Below are positions 42,688-52,603 of a stretch of 64,000 bases of DNA, one piece after another. The notes beneath the pieces were generated by a model. That model searched no databases and was not told where the DNA came from. It saw only the letters and a program-made list of their open reading frames with translations. The translations under genes and the position numbers were made by a program. The stretch spans positions 248,001-312,000 of the forward strand of contig CAJJBQ010000001.1 of assembly GCA_905182405.1 (NCBI GenBank), read 5' to 3'. This DNA is from Akkermansiaceae bacterium (GTDB lineage: Bacteria; Verrucomicrobiota; Verrucomicrobiia; Verrucomicrobiales; Akkermansiaceae). The stretch's first letter is position 1. Each line of letters begins with the position of its first letter.

Positions 42688-43905
42688 ATGAGTAGCAGAC
42701 CAAAAATATTACTATCATGTTACGCTTGTGAGCCTAACAAAGGGAGTGAACCGGAGGTAGGTTGGAGAGTGGCTCAAGGAGCAGTGGACTACGCCGATGT
42801 GACAGTTTTGACGCGGTCCAATAATCAGGAGACTATCGATGCTTCAAAAGAGTCGACTGAGGGGATCAACTTTCTCTATTTTGACCTTCCAAGAGTTTTT
42901 CGCGTTTTGAAGAAGAAAGGGATACTAGGGGTAGGTCTTTATTACGTTCTTTGGCAGATTGCCGCACGAATTTGGTTGCGAGAACGTATAAAAAAATTTG
43001 ATCTTGTGCACCATGTCACCTTCAATGGATTTCAGTTTCCAGGTGCTTGGTGGGGAATCGATCAGCCAATTTTGTTAGGGCCCCTGGGAGGGGGAATGGT
43101 ATTTCCTCCGGATATGTTAGGTTCGCTGGGGAGTGGTCTATCAAAGGAGAGGCTGAGGACTGCGATTGTCAGGAGTTTCAAGTGGAACCCGTTTTGGATG
43201 AGCTATCTCAGAAGTGCTGATCGAGTTTTAGGAGCAAATGTTGAAACGGCAAAATTGCTGGAGAGCGTCCGGGGTGGGGAGGTGGAGATGATGTTAGAGA
43301 CAGGGTATGAAGTTTCCGGAGAGAGGGCAAAAGTTCATGATGAAGGTGGCAGTTGCGAGGTTCTGTGGGTGGGTGGATTGATTTCAAGAAAATGCCCGGT
43401 GATGGCGATCGAAATTGCGGAAAGGGTGCTCAAGAATGACGTAGATTTTGAAATGACGATCATTGGTGATGGCCCGATGATGGGGGAGTTAAGGGCGCTC
43501 ATTCGGGAAAAGAAGTTGGAGTCATATATTAGATTGACCGGAAAAATACCCAAGGAGGAAGTGGAGCGACGCATGGAAAAAGCAGATGTCTTTCTTTTTA
43601 CGAGCATGCGCGATACCTCCGGCAATGTGTTGTTGGAGGCGATGGCTCGTGAGCTTCCTTTGGTTGTTCCAAAGCATCAAGGTGCGGCACTAATTTGCTC
43701 AGATGAGCATGCGGTGCTGATTGACGTGGTAAATCCTGAGCAATTTGTAGAGCAAGCAGCAGCAGGTATTATGAAGTTGGCTAAGGATCAGGGTTTGAGG
43801 AAAAGGATGGGAGTCGAGGGGAAACGTAGATTGGAAACGAATTTTTCCTGGAATCGATATCATTCAAGGATGAAGTGTATTTACGAAGAAATTTTAGGAA
43901 GATGA
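42688..43905 (+). CDS. Glycosyltransferase family 4
   Basis: 405 residues from the ATG at 42688 (MSSRPKILLSCYACEPNKGS); an upstream TTG frame start is rejected. GT-B layout: the N-terminal domain has HHVTFNGFQFPGAWWGIDQP and GPLGGGMVFPP, the C-terminal domain VLWVGGLISRKCPVMAIEIA and the EX7E-like region DVFLFTSMRDTSGNVLLEAM. It closely resembles the protein at 50407-51681 (CYACxPxxGSEPExGW; LVHHLTFGxxxP), so the two are paralogues. Confidence 0.93.
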   Translation: MSSRPKILLSCYACEPNKGSEPEVGWRVAQGAVDYADVTVLTRSNNQETIDASKESTEGINFLYFDLPRVFRVLKKKGILGVGLYYVLWQIAARIWLRERIKKFDLVHHVTFNGFQFPGAWWGIDQPILLGPLGGGMVFPPDMLGSLGSGLSKERLRTAIVRSFKWNPFWMSYLRSADRVLGANVETAKLLESVRGGEVEMMLETGYEVSGERAKVHDEGGSCEVLWVGGLISRKCPVMAIEIAERVLKNDVDFEMTIIGDGPMMGELRALIREKKLESYIRLTGKIPKEEVERRMEKADVFLFTSMRDTSGNVLLEAMARELPLVVPKHQGAALICSDEHAVLIDVVNPEQFVEQAAAGIMKLAKDQGLRKRMGVEGKRRLETNFSWNRYHSRMKCIYEEILGR

Positions 43906-43907
43906 TC

Positions 43908-43934
43908 AAGAGTAAAGAGATCGATTTTACTCTT
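43908..43934. other. Inverted repeat after the glycosyltransferase gene
   Basis: AAGAGTAAA (43908-43916) and TTTACTCTT (43926-43934) form a perfect 9-bp stem with a 9-base loop, starting 2 bases after the stop codon. There is no T run, so termination is doubtful. About 215 bases without a gene follow before the next start. Confidence 0.5.
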
Positions 43935-44152
43935 GTATCCCTAGATACAATTATGGCCATTAGATTGAAGGGTATCTGGAAAGCGAAGCCATCTCGGGAT
44001 AGAGTGAGTGTGCAGCACTTGTTTCTTTCGGTGTAAATCGGCCCTTGGTAAGGGGCACTATTTCAACAAAAACTTTGGGGACTGTATAAATACAGAGTTA
44101 TCCGCGGGGTGCAGCGTTGGCGCTACAAGGAAAATAAATAAGTAATTATTTT

Positions 44153-45100
44153 ATGATTGCGAAAGATAAGTTTATTGAAAAATACTGGGGTGAAGTTGCG
44201 TCAAGAAACTGGACTGCGGTTGTATTGCATGACTGGGAAAAGATCCCTCATGCAATCACTTCTGATATTGACTATGTGATTTCCGGGCCAAGGCCATCAG
44301 AGTTAATTTGTTTGATTTCAGATTACTGTGAGACCAACGGGTGGAGTCTTACACAGATCATCGAACATGAAGTGGACGCTCTTTATTGCGTCTGTTTCCA
44401 GAAGGATGATCCTTTCGAGTGTGTGTTGCTGGATGTAACGTGGGACTATCGAAGAAAGGGGTTTGATCTGGTGTCGAATGAAATTTTGATTCGAGGATGT
44501 TGGATGCCTGAGGGAAAACCTTTCAAGGTGCCCGCTCCGTCAGTGGAGTTTCTCTATCGCCTGATTAAAGCTGCGGCTAAAGGCAAGGACTTGAAGGAGG
44601 TGGAAGGGCCGTTAAGAAAACTCGCAGATGCAGATTCAGAAGGATGTCAGAATGTCCTGAAGGAAGTGACCGGAAGGGACTTTGGGGGTGAGGAAGGGTC
44701 TTTTTTTTCGAGAGTTCAGGGGGAGTTCTTGAGTGATCCGTATTTTCAAAAAATACGATCAGGAAGAAAATTTGGAATCCGGGAGTTTCGGTTATATACG
44801 AAGCGAGTTCTCGAGCCAACCGGACTGATTGTGGAACTTCCTGAGGGTATCACTGATGACGTGATTGAGGCTGTTGGAAAAAAAATGGGTAAAGGTTTCC
44901 GAACGACAAGAATAGAATTGAAACGAGGCTCGTGGATTTCTGATTGGGTGGCGAGACGCAAAAGTGTTTTGGTTTTACGTAAAGGAAGTGCGAAAGGTGA
45001 TCTGCTGTTGAAAGAAGCAACGGAGGTAGCTGAAATTTGTGTGAAAATCGTAAAGTTTTTGGCAAATCGGGTTGGGGTAAGAAAAAATAGATATCGGTAG
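44153..45100 (+). CDS. Nucleotidyltransferase-like protein with degenerate P-loop domain
   Basis: 315 residues. The N-terminal domain (VVLHDWEKIPHAITSDIDYV, then VLLDVTWDYRRKG) looks like the nucleotidyltransferase-like part found in front of thymidylate-kinase-like domains in polysaccharide loci, as in the protein at 52600. The C-terminal part starts PTGLIVELPEGITDDVIEAV exactly where the relative has WVGILGPDGSGKSSVIEEL, so the Walker A loop is missing, and the protein is about 110 residues shorter. It is probably not a kinase, and may be a regulator or a dying gene. Confidence 0.5.
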   Translation: MIAKDKFIEKYWGEVASRNWTAVVLHDWEKIPHAITSDIDYVISGPRPSELICLISDYCETNGWSLTQIIEHEVDALYCVCFQKDDPFECVLLDVTWDYRRKGFDLVSNEILIRGCWMPEGKPFKVPAPSVEFLYRLIKAAAKGKDLKEVEGPLRKLADADSEGCQNVLKEVTGRDFGGEEGSFFSRVQGEFLSDPYFQKIRSGRKFGIREFRLYTKRVLEPTGLIVELPEGITDDVIEAVGKKMGKGFRTTRIELKRGSWISDWVARRKSVLVLRKGSAKGDLLLKEATEVAEICVKIVKFLANRVGVRKNRYR

Positions 45101-45364
45101 GCCCACTTCAGGGGAATCGTTGGCAGACGACTTTTTATTGGGGACAAGTGTTCGATGCAGAAAGGTAAAGATATCGTCTCTATTTCTTCTGGAAAAGTTT
45201 TGTGGTGGCAAAGAAAAAAGCGACTTAATGTAAGTGAAAGCTCGATTACAGCCTTGAAATTTGTCTCAAAAGTTTTGTCTGTAATAGTTCAGTTTCGATG
45301 GTTTTTAGTAGTTGGAAAAAAGACCTCACCCGATTATTCCTTAGCTGTTTGAAACGCCCATCAA
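45101..45364. other. Interval with a short protein-like frame
   Basis: A 65-codon ATG frame (45155-45352; KVLWWQRKKRLNVSESSITA) lies between the degenerate kinase-like gene and the aldo/keto reductase. It was not recognised and may be the frameshifted tail of the upstream gene. No promoter, terminator or repeat was evident. Confidence 0.25.
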
Positions 45365-46357
45365 ATGAATCAAGTTATTCTACCTGCCAGCAAAGTAAGC
45401 ATTTCCCAGGCGATTTTCGGAACGAGTCGTCTTGGTGGAACCGTGCAACAATATGACAAGAAAAAATCGTGCGAGATTCTTGAAAGAGCTTTCGATTCAG
45501 GGATTTCGACCTTTGATACTGCGAACATCTATGCTCAGGGCAATAGCGAAAAACTATTGGGAGCGGTAATGAAACGGCATCGTGAGAAGGTGGTCCTGGC
45601 GACGAAAGGGGGCTATGCTTTCTCGAGCAAAGGACGACTTCTCTCGTTAGTTAAGCCGATGATTCGGAAGGTCATCGGATCCAGACCGGGATTGGTTCGA
45701 GCTGCCGGAAAAATGAGAGGGGGCCAAATGAAGCAGGATTTTTCAAGGGCTGGCCTGACGAAGTCTCTTGATGATAGTTTGAAGAGGCTCAAGTCGGATT
45801 ATGTCGATATTTATCAACTCCATAGCCCAGATCAGGAAACGCTAGAAAAAGGAGAGGTTTTTGAGATTCTTGAAGATTTTAAGCAAGCCGGGAAGATTCG
45901 GGCTGCAGGTGTTTCTCTGCTTTCATGGGCGCAATTGGCTCATTGCTATGGGAAAGGGGTCGATTTTGCACAACTTGAAGCTGATTTTTTATCGGGCATT
46001 GATCGAAGCCGTGAACTTACAGCTGCTGCGAAAGATGGAATCGTGGTTGCGGCAAGGCAACCGTTTGGATCAGGTCTTGTTGCCAAGGATCCCAAAGATT
46101 GGGCAGAAGAGCAATTTGGAGGCGACTCCAAGAGGCTCGAGCGGGCCCGGCAACGTATGACGCAAATCAAGGAGATTGGGGATCCTTTCAAAGTGATTTT
46201 AAGACATGTGTTGCACAGTTCCCAGTATCCGACTTTTCTCTTTGCGACGACCAATTTGCGACACTTGGAGAGCAATTTTGAAATCATGGGAGAGGCACAT
46301 CCAGATTCGGAAGAAGTCAATGCTCTTGCAAAGCTCTTCGTGGAGACATCACAATAG
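45365..46357 (+). CDS. Aldo/keto reductase
   Basis: 330 residues. AIFGTSRLGGTVQQYDKKKS, the catalytic-region GISTFDTANIYAQGNSEKLL (Asp, Tyr), KVVLATKGGYAF (Lys) and YVDIYQLHSPD (His) give the complete AKR tetrad region. It uses NAD(P)H to reduce aldehydes or ketones. In this context it may act on a sugar nucleotide or on the product of the neighbouring GMC oxidoreductase; that link is inferred. Confidence 0.92.
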   Translation: MNQVILPASKVSISQAIFGTSRLGGTVQQYDKKKSCEILERAFDSGISTFDTANIYAQGNSEKLLGAVMKRHREKVVLATKGGYAFSSKGRLLSLVKPMIRKVIGSRPGLVRAAGKMRGGQMKQDFSRAGLTKSLDDSLKRLKSDYVDIYQLHSPDQETLEKGEVFEILEDFKQAGKIRAAGVSLLSWAQLAHCYGKGVDFAQLEADFLSGIDRSRELTAAAKDGIVVAARQPFGSGLVAKDPKDWAEEQFGGDSKRLERARQRMTQIKEIGDPFKVILRHVLHSSQYPTFLFATTNLRHLESNFEIMGEAHPDSEEVNALAKLFVETSQ

Positions 46358-46418
46358 GATGATCTTTCAAAGGCCGCAGACCAAACTAGATTTGCGAAAA
46401 AAATTACATTTTTAAAGC

Positions 46419-48071
46419 ATGCAAATTGAGGCATCCGAAATATCGAAGGGCACAGAGCTGGATTGCGATGTCGTGATCATCGGCAGCGGGGCGGCGGGAA
46501 TCCCCTGTGCATGTGAACTCATTGCTTCCGGGAGAAAGGTGATCTTACTGGAAAGCGGCGGCTTGTCGGCTAATGCCGCAACGCAGGAGTTGGCAAAAGG
46601 AGAAGTGGTGGACGCGGCTCGGCACGGGCCTCTGGAGCAGTATCGCAAGCGAGTTTTTGGCGGGACGACAACTGTCTGGGGTGGGCGATGCGCCCCTTTC
46701 GATGAGATCGACTTTGAGAAACGGGGGCATATTCCCCACAGTGGCTGGCCGATTTCTCGTAAAGATCTCGAGCCCTTTTATAAGAAGTCGCAGGAGTATC
46801 TTTTTACCGGTGAGTTCGACTACGAAGCGGCCACTTCAATGGAGGATGGAAATCGGCCTGTGGTTCAGGGTTTGAGTGATGAGATTTGGCTCCAAGATCG
46901 CATTTGGAGATTCAGCCTTCCTGCGAATTTGGGAGCAGAGAATCGCGAGAAGTTGACGGACGCTTCCAACGTTCGCGTCATTCTGAATGCAAATGTTCTT
47001 AAGCTGAATACTGACGACAGTGGAGCTGAGATTTGCTCGGTGGATGTCGGTTGTCTTGATGGGAACCGTTTCCGGGTTTCAGCGAAGACCGTTATCGTGG
47101 CGGCCGGCGGCTTGGAGAGTGCACGCTTGCTGATGATTTCCAACGATGTTCACAAGAATGGAATTGGGAACGAGCATGACCAGTTAGGGCGCTACTATGG
47201 CTCACACGTGAGTGGAGATTTTGGAGAGGTTCAGTTTTCTCCAAAAGACTCTCAGGTTTTGTGGGAGTATCAGCAGACTCAGGATGGAGTTTATGCGAAG
47301 CGGCAGTTGAGAATTCGAGAGGAGGTCCAGCAAAAGGAGGGCCTATTGAACATTCGGTGTATCTTAACCCATCCTCCGTTTGCGGATGCAAGTCATGGAA
47401 ACGGAGTTCTCTCAGCAGCCTATCTTGCGAAAAGATTCCTGAAGGGGCAGATTCCACCGGAGTATAGTAAGGAGCTTTCAGAAGCGGGATATCACAGCTT
47501 GCCGATGCACACTAGGAACGTCGTGCTTGGATTTTTTTCCTTAGCGAAGTTTGGCCTGCACTGGTTGAAGGATCGGATCCTTGCGCGAAGAAAGTATCCT
47601 TCGATTTCTCTCAAGAGTCGTGAAAATTGCTACACGATTCATTTTGATTCGGAGCAAACTCCAAATCCGGAAAGCAGGGTTCTCTTAGGAGATACCTTGG
47701 ATGCGTTTGGTCAACCACTGCTGAAGGTAGATTGGAAGTACTCGCAGCAAGATGTCGATAGTGTGGTTCGATCTGCGGAACTTCTCCGAGCCTCCTTTGA
47801 GGAGTGTGGTGTCGGTGAATTTAAGCAAACGCCCGAAGAGACGAAAGAGATGATTTTGAAAGGGTTCGGTGTTGGGAGTCATCACATCGGAGCGACACGA
47901 ATGTCCGATAGTCCGACGAGCGGGGTGGTCGATGCCAATTGTGAAGTTCACGGAGTGAAAGGGCTTTATATTGCGGCTCCCTCTGTCTTCCCGACCGGGA
48001 GTTTTGCGAACCCTGTTCTAACCACGGTTGCAATTGCCTTACGAATTGCTGATCGGGTCTCGCAACCGTAG
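46419..48071 (+). CDS. GMC-family oxidoreductase
   Basis: 550 residues. The FAD-binding DVVIIGSGAAGIPCACELIA, the GGTTTVWGGRCAPFDEIDF block, TVIVAAGGLESARLLM, and the C-terminal GVGSHHIGATRMSD with GLYIAAPSVFPTGSFANP are typical of the GMC family. It oxidises alcohol groups, often of sugars. There is no leader peptide, so it is cytosolic or inner-membrane associated. It follows the aldo/keto reductase gene by about 60 bases and likely works on a related sugar. Confidence 0.92.
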   Translation: MQIEASEISKGTELDCDVVIIGSGAAGIPCACELIASGRKVILLESGGLSANAATQELAKGEVVDAARHGPLEQYRKRVFGGTTTVWGGRCAPFDEIDFEKRGHIPHSGWPISRKDLEPFYKKSQEYLFTGEFDYEAATSMEDGNRPVVQGLSDEIWLQDRIWRFSLPANLGAENREKLTDASNVRVILNANVLKLNTDDSGAEICSVDVGCLDGNRFRVSAKTVIVAAGGLESARLLMISNDVHKNGIGNEHDQLGRYYGSHVSGDFGEVQFSPKDSQVLWEYQQTQDGVYAKRQLRIREEVQQKEGLLNIRCILTHPPFADASHGNGVLSAAYLAKRFLKGQIPPEYSKELSEAGYHSLPMHTRNVVLGFFSLAKFGLHWLKDRILARRKYPSISLKSRENCYTIHFDSEQTPNPESRVLLGDTLDAFGQPLLKVDWKYSQQDVDSVVRSAELLRASFEECGVGEFKQTPEETKEMILKGFGVGSHHIGATRMSDSPTSGVVDANCEVHGVKGLYIAAPSVFPTGSFANPVLTTVAIALRIADRVSQP

Positions 48072-48118
48072 CCACTCTGCATTGTTGGTTTAATCGCGAC
48101 CTCGGAGACTCTACAATT

Positions 48119-49150
48119 ATGGAATTTGGGAGCTGGAAAAAGGATCTTACTTCCGTGATGCCGCATCTTCAGCGAGTTGCGCTGGGAGAGAAGAAAGTGT
48201 CTGTGTTGGCCCTCAATGAGCGGGTTGCTCTGGGGCTCCCATCAGATCGTAATCTCGCAGCAGAAGTGGTGAAGCTCTTCCGACCAATGAAGGGAAAGGC
48301 CTGCTTCGCCGCTTCCTGTATCGAATCACTAAGTAGAATGGGGGTAGCGCCCTTAATGGGGTCTTCCTTCAAAGGGAATTTTCGAGGGGAAATTTCTTGG
48401 TTAGAGGATTGCGAATCGATTGGATTTTTGGGGTGCAATCCCGGGCATGGCTTACGGTGTGTTTTATTGTCCCGTGACAGTTCGAAAGAGTTTGTCGTGA
48501 CCAAGTTGGCGGTTGAAGGGGCGCATCAGGATGTCGCGGAGGAGGCCAAAAAGTTGATGCAATTCTCGCAGAAGTTCGAAGGAGTCCCGGAGGTGATCTC
48601 CTTGGAGAGTGGAGACGATTGGTCGGCATTCTCAATGAGGCATTTAAAAGATCGCGGTCCCATGCGTCTGGACCAGGACTCGGTCATAGGGCTCCTTGAT
48701 GGCTGGCTCGAAGAGGAATTTATTTCGCCCGTTTCATTGCCGTGGGTAAATTCGATCTTGCAGAAGGCCCCAGTAAAACTTGCTGCGGCGATCGCGGAGC
48801 AGAAGGTTAAAAGATCCCTACTTCACGGGGACTTTGCGCCATGGAATCTTCGCAGTGATCGGGGAAAGCTCATGGCAATTGACTGGGAGTGGGGATCACT
48901 GGACGGACTGGGAGGAATCGATCTGGGTCATGGTCTTTTAATGACCGGAAATTTGGTTGATGAGCTCAGGGGAGGAGAGCTTATTGAATCGGTAGTGACG
49001 CATGTGGGTGCCGGACCGCTCAAAAGGTATTTGGAAGACTGCGGTTGGGAGAATCCGAACGCATGGCTTGGCTTGGCCTTGTTGTATTCTGGTTCACAAG
49101 CAAACCTGGAAACCAAAGACGAGCTGAAGTATTTGGAATCGCGATTATGA
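48119..49150 (+). CDS. Aminoglycoside phosphotransferase-like kinase
   Basis: 343 residues. The catalytic region KRSLLHGDFAPWNLRSDRGK and LMAIDWEWGSLDGLGGIDLG matches the HGDxxxxN and IDWE motifs of the APH/choline-kinase fold. The N-terminal 140 residues are unusual and lack a clear nucleotide-binding loop, although KEFVVTKLAVEGAHQDVAEE may hold the lysine and helix C. It probably phosphorylates a small molecule or a glycan; resistance to aminoglycosides is not implied by the polysaccharide context. Confidence 0.75.
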   Translation: MEFGSWKKDLTSVMPHLQRVALGEKKVSVLALNERVALGLPSDRNLAAEVVKLFRPMKGKACFAASCIESLSRMGVAPLMGSSFKGNFRGEISWLEDCESIGFLGCNPGHGLRCVLLSRDSSKEFVVTKLAVEGAHQDVAEEAKKLMQFSQKFEGVPEVISLESGDDWSAFSMRHLKDRGPMRLDQDSVIGLLDGWLEEEFISPVSLPWVNSILQKAPVKLAAAIAEQKVKRSLLHGDFAPWNLRSDRGKLMAIDWEWGSLDGLGGIDLGHGLLMTGNLVDELRGGELIESVVTHVGAGPLKRYLEDCGWENPNAWLGLALLYSGSQANLETKDELKYLESRL

Positions 49151-49160
49151 AGATAAAGAA

Positions 49161-50363
49161 ATGAGAATTCTTCAGATATTCAATCGCTACGTGCAAGAGG
49201 GTGGCGAGCAACAGGCGGTCCAAGAGACAGGGTCGGGTCTCGCACCGGAGCATGAAGTGAAGACACTTTTGTTTGATACGAGAGCTTGGGAAGAAAAGAA
49301 TGGAGTGGGACAGAAGGTCCAACAAGCTCTGGCAATGGTCTGGAATCCGAAGTCGATTCGAACTGCCAAGGAAACGATCGACGAGTTTCGTCCCGATGTC
49401 ATTGTCCTCCACAACATGATGCCGGTAGGCTCTGCTGCCTTGTTATATTGGTTGACCCGGCAAGCGATCCCAGTGGTGCAGTATATCCACAACTTTAGAC
49501 CGTTTTCGGTAAGTGGGTATTTGTGGGCGGGAGACCAGGTGGAGCGGGCAGGGCTTCGATTGAATTTTATCCCCGAAATTAAGGATGGAGCGTGGCAGGA
49601 TTCACGGGTCAAGACGCTTTGGTATGCCATGATCCTCTGGGGTCTTCATGCTTTGGGGGTCTGGAAGAAAATGACGCATTGGATTGCGATCTCACAGTTC
49701 ATGAAGGAAACCTTTGCGGAAGCGGGGATACCAGCGGATAAGGTGAGCGTCGTGAAGCATGCTTGGCAACCCTTGGAAGAATTGGTGCCAAGAACTTCAT
49801 TCGAAGCAAGCATGCCCTTTGTTTTCCTGGGACGCTTGAGTGCGCAGAAAGGAATAGGCACCCTTCTTGAAGCATGGACTCAGGTGGAAAAGGCGAGTCC
49901 GGAAGCCAGGCTTGTCATCTGTGGGGAAGGTCCGATGGAAAAGGCCGTCAGAGATTTTGCGGAGGGGAGAGATCACGTTACCTATAGGGGATTTGTTCGT
50001 GGTGAGAAAAAAGAGGCCCTTCTTAGAGGGGCCCGTTGCCTTCTTGCTCCGTCTATTTGGTATGAAGGCCTTGGTCTCGTGGCTTACGATGGATATGAAT
50101 ATGGACTTCCGGTCGTCGCAGCTAAATCGGGCGGATTGGCCGAGATTGTCATGAATGATGAAACGGGTTTCTTAATACCTCCTGGAGATTCGAAGGCTCT
50201 AGCGAATGGAATCGTAAAAATGTTGGGGTTGCCTGATGGTGGCGTGGCAATGGGGCTCCAAGGAAGAAAGTGGCTTGAGAAGAGCGCCACCAGAGAGCAG
50301 TGGAAAAAAGAGATGTTAAGTGTGTTTACGAAGCTGCACCCAAATTCAGGGAATTTGAATTGA
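49161..50363 (+). CDS. Glycosyltransferase family 4
   Basis: 400 residues. GT-B fold with the N-terminal ILQIFNRYVQEGGEQQAVQE and the C-terminal VFLGRLSAQKGIGTLLEAW, LVICGEGPMEKAVRDFA and APSIWYEGLGLVAYDGYEYG, where the EX7E-type Glu pair is expected. It acts on the cytosolic face of the inner membrane. It starts 10 bases after the kinase stop. Confidence 0.94.
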   Translation: MRILQIFNRYVQEGGEQQAVQETGSGLAPEHEVKTLLFDTRAWEEKNGVGQKVQQALAMVWNPKSIRTAKETIDEFRPDVIVLHNMMPVGSAALLYWLTRQAIPVVQYIHNFRPFSVSGYLWAGDQVERAGLRLNFIPEIKDGAWQDSRVKTLWYAMILWGLHALGVWKKMTHWIAISQFMKETFAEAGIPADKVSVVKHAWQPLEELVPRTSFEASMPFVFLGRLSAQKGIGTLLEAWTQVEKASPEARLVICGEGPMEKAVRDFAEGRDHVTYRGFVRGEKKEALLRGARCLLAPSIWYEGLGLVAYDGYEYGLPVVAAKSGGLAEIVMNDETGFLIPPGDSKALANGIVKMLGLPDGGVAMGLQGRKWLEKSATREQWKKEMLSVFTKLHPNSGNLN

Positions 50364-50406
50364 GGTAAGGCGCAAAAAATCGTTAAATTCAGCTCCTCAG
50401 TTATCT

Positions 50407-51681
50407 ATGAAAAAAGCGGACCCCCTGCCACGCCGCGTCTTAGTCTCAGCTTATGCTTGTGCTCCAGATCGAGGAGCAGAGCCCGGGGTTGGGTGGAACC
50501 TCGTCGCTATCATGGCGGGAGAGTATGGATATGAGTTGACCGTGATTACGCGGACGAAACATCGGGCGGCCATTGAGGGGAGTGAAGATCCAAGGGTTAA
50601 GAACGTGCGATGGATCTATGCTGACCCTCCAGAGTGGCTCTCCAATAAAAAGCGTGGTGCGATTGGCTTGAAGGCTTTCTATTTATTGTGGCAAAGAAAG
50701 ATGCATGAGGCGGCATTGGAGCACATGCGGATGCATCGAGTGGATCTCGTGCATCACCTGACTTTCGGCAGTATTTTGCCGGCCACGATCTTGGCCGATT
50801 TGGGCCTTCCTTTGGTCGTTGGCCCGGTGGGAGGAGCAGAAATGAGCCCCCCCGAGTTGGTGAGTGATTTGGCACCAAGGCTTTGGATTAGGGATCGGTT
50901 ACGGGCAGGGCTTTATTATTTTGGGAGCCGTCTCTCATCAACAAGGAGAACGTATGGGGCGTGTTCTGTGGCGCTTGGGGCGACCGAGCCTTCGGTGCAG
51001 TTGTTGCGAAGTCTGGGTGCCAAGGATGTTCGCTTAGTTCCCCAGTCCGGTTGTGGAGATGACGAGGTGGCGGCATTTTCCGAAGAAAATCCAGTCGTTG
51101 ATGGGGCCCCTCAAGGTCCAATTAGAATTTTAAGCGCTAGCCGGCTGGTACACTGGAAGGGGGTCGATCTCTCTATCGATGCCGTTTATCAAGCAGTCGA
51201 GGCAGGGCACGACGTGCAGCTCACGATTCTTCAAGAAGGACCGGAGCTTCCGGCGCTCAAGAAACTGGTCGAGAAGCGGGGGCTCACGAAGCGGGTCAAA
51301 TTTGCCGGAAAGCTCGATTCGCTGGAAGATGTCTATCGTAGGATGAGAGAATCCGATGCGTTGATACATCCAGCAGTGAATGAGGCATTCGGTCAGTCGG
51401 TTCTGGAATCTCTGGCTTTGGGCCGACAGGTGATCTGCTTGGATTGGGCGGGACCTGGAATGATTGTTACGAACGATTGTGGCCTCAAAATTGAGGTTGG
51501 GAATCGGAAGAAGATCGTCGAGGGTCTAGCCAAGGCGATTGGCCAACTTGAGAAGCGAAGAGCTGATTGGTCAGCCATTCAGGATGCCGCAATTGCGCGA
51601 TCCAAGGTCTTTAGTTGGCGGCAAGTGGCCAAGGAAATCAATCGTGCTTATCGAGTCTGCCTGGATCAAAAAGCGAAATAG
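50407..51681 (+). CDS. Glycosyltransferase family 4
   Basis: 424 residues. It begins RRVLVSAYACAPDRGAEPGV and contains DLVHHLTFGSILPATILADL, GPVGGAEMSPPELV, RILSASRLVHWKGVDLSIDA and ALIHPAVNEAFGQSVLESLA. It is a paralogue of the protein at 42688-43905. The shared openings suggest related acceptors. The gene ends 34 bases before the GT2 gene. Confidence 0.93.
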   Translation: MKKADPLPRRVLVSAYACAPDRGAEPGVGWNLVAIMAGEYGYELTVITRTKHRAAIEGSEDPRVKNVRWIYADPPEWLSNKKRGAIGLKAFYLLWQRKMHEAALEHMRMHRVDLVHHLTFGSILPATILADLGLPLVVGPVGGAEMSPPELVSDLAPRLWIRDRLRAGLYYFGSRLSSTRRTYGACSVALGATEPSVQLLRSLGAKDVRLVPQSGCGDDEVAAFSEENPVVDGAPQGPIRILSASRLVHWKGVDLSIDAVYQAVEAGHDVQLTILQEGPELPALKKLVEKRGLTKRVKFAGKLDSLEDVYRRMRESDALIHPAVNEAFGQSVLESLALGRQVICLDWAGPGMIVTNDCGLKIEVGNRKKIVEGLAKAIGQLEKRRADWSAIQDAAIARSKVFSWRQVAKEINRAYRVCLDQKAK

Positions 51682-51715
51682 TCGCCGAACCATCCCATCA
51701 CAATTTTACCTATCA

Positions 51716-52603
51716 ATGATCCCTGATTTTACGATTGTAACCGCCAGTTACAATTACGGGCACTTCATCCGAGAGTGCCTAGAAAGCGTTGCGAATCAAA
51801 AAGGGGCGACCTTTGAGCACTTGATTTTCGATGGTGGTTCAACAGATGATACCGCTGAGATCGTCGCGCAATTCCCTGCCGTCAAATTCACGCAAGAGCC
51901 CGATGAGGGAATGAGTGATGCCATCAATAAAGGGTTTGCCGCGGCGAAAGGTCGATGGGTTATGTGGCTCAATGCCGATGATCGCCTCAAGCCCGGAGCG
52001 TTGAAGGCCGTTCTTGATTTTGTTAAACATCAAGACGAGGCAGATGTGATCTATGGAGGTTGGGACTTCATTGATAAAAAAGGGGAGCATATTCGATCGA
52101 TGACTCTATTTCCTTTTGATAAACCAATGTTAAGTTACTTGGGGTGTTATATCGGTTCAACATCTGCGTTCTATCGAAATTCTACTGTGATCGGCGAAGG
52201 GCATTGGTTGGATAAAAGTTATGGTTACATCATGGATGGTGAATTTTACAACCGACTTGCAGCACTGGGTAAGAGATTCGTGTATATGCATGCCTTGCTT
52301 GCAGACTTTCGTATGCACGGAATGAATCTGAGTTTTAAGCACAAGGATTCATCGAATGCTACCGAGCAGCTGGTTCTTGAGAAACAGCATGCGGAATCGA
52401 TCGCCATTAGACGGGCCTATGGATGGCATAAGTTGACCGAACCGCCTTGGGTCTGGTTTACAGATGGAGTTATCTATTTGTACTTTCGCATCAAGAAATT
52501 TGTAGCAAAGCGTTTTTACAAAGCGTTTAAAACTCTCATCGATTTACCTCGTGAAACCAGCAAAGCTGAGAGCGGGCCAAAAGAGCAGGCAAAGAATTCA
52601 TGA
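51716..52603 (+). CDS. Glycosyltransferase family 2
   Basis: 295 residues from the ATG at 51716 (MIPDFTIVTASYNYGHFIRE); a longer frame from 51539 overlaps the upstream gene and is rejected. GT-A features: LIFDGGSTDDTAEIVAQF, EGMSDAINKGFAAAKGRWVM and the DxD-like WLNADDR. It transfers one sugar from an NDP donor. The stop overlaps the next start by ATGA. Confidence 0.95.
   Translation: MIPDFTIVTASYNYGHFIRECLESVANQKGATFEHLIFDGGSTDDTAEIVAQFPAVKFTQEPDEGMSDAINKGFAAAKGRWVMWLNADDRLKPGALKAVLDFVKHQDEADVIYGGWDFIDKKGEHIRSMTLFPFDKPMLSYLGCYIGSTSAFYRNSTVIGEGHWLDKSYGYIMDGEFYNRLAALGKRFVYMHALLADFRMHGMNLSFKHKDSSNATEQLVLEKQHAESIAIRRAYGWHKLTEPPWVWFTDGVIYLYFRIKKFVAKRFYKAFKTLIDLPRETSKAESGPKEQAKNS

Noticed and set aside
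48119..49150. Antibiotic-resistance aminoglycoside phosphotransferase
   Set aside because: Only the fold motifs match; the N-terminus differs and the gene lies within a polysaccharide operon.
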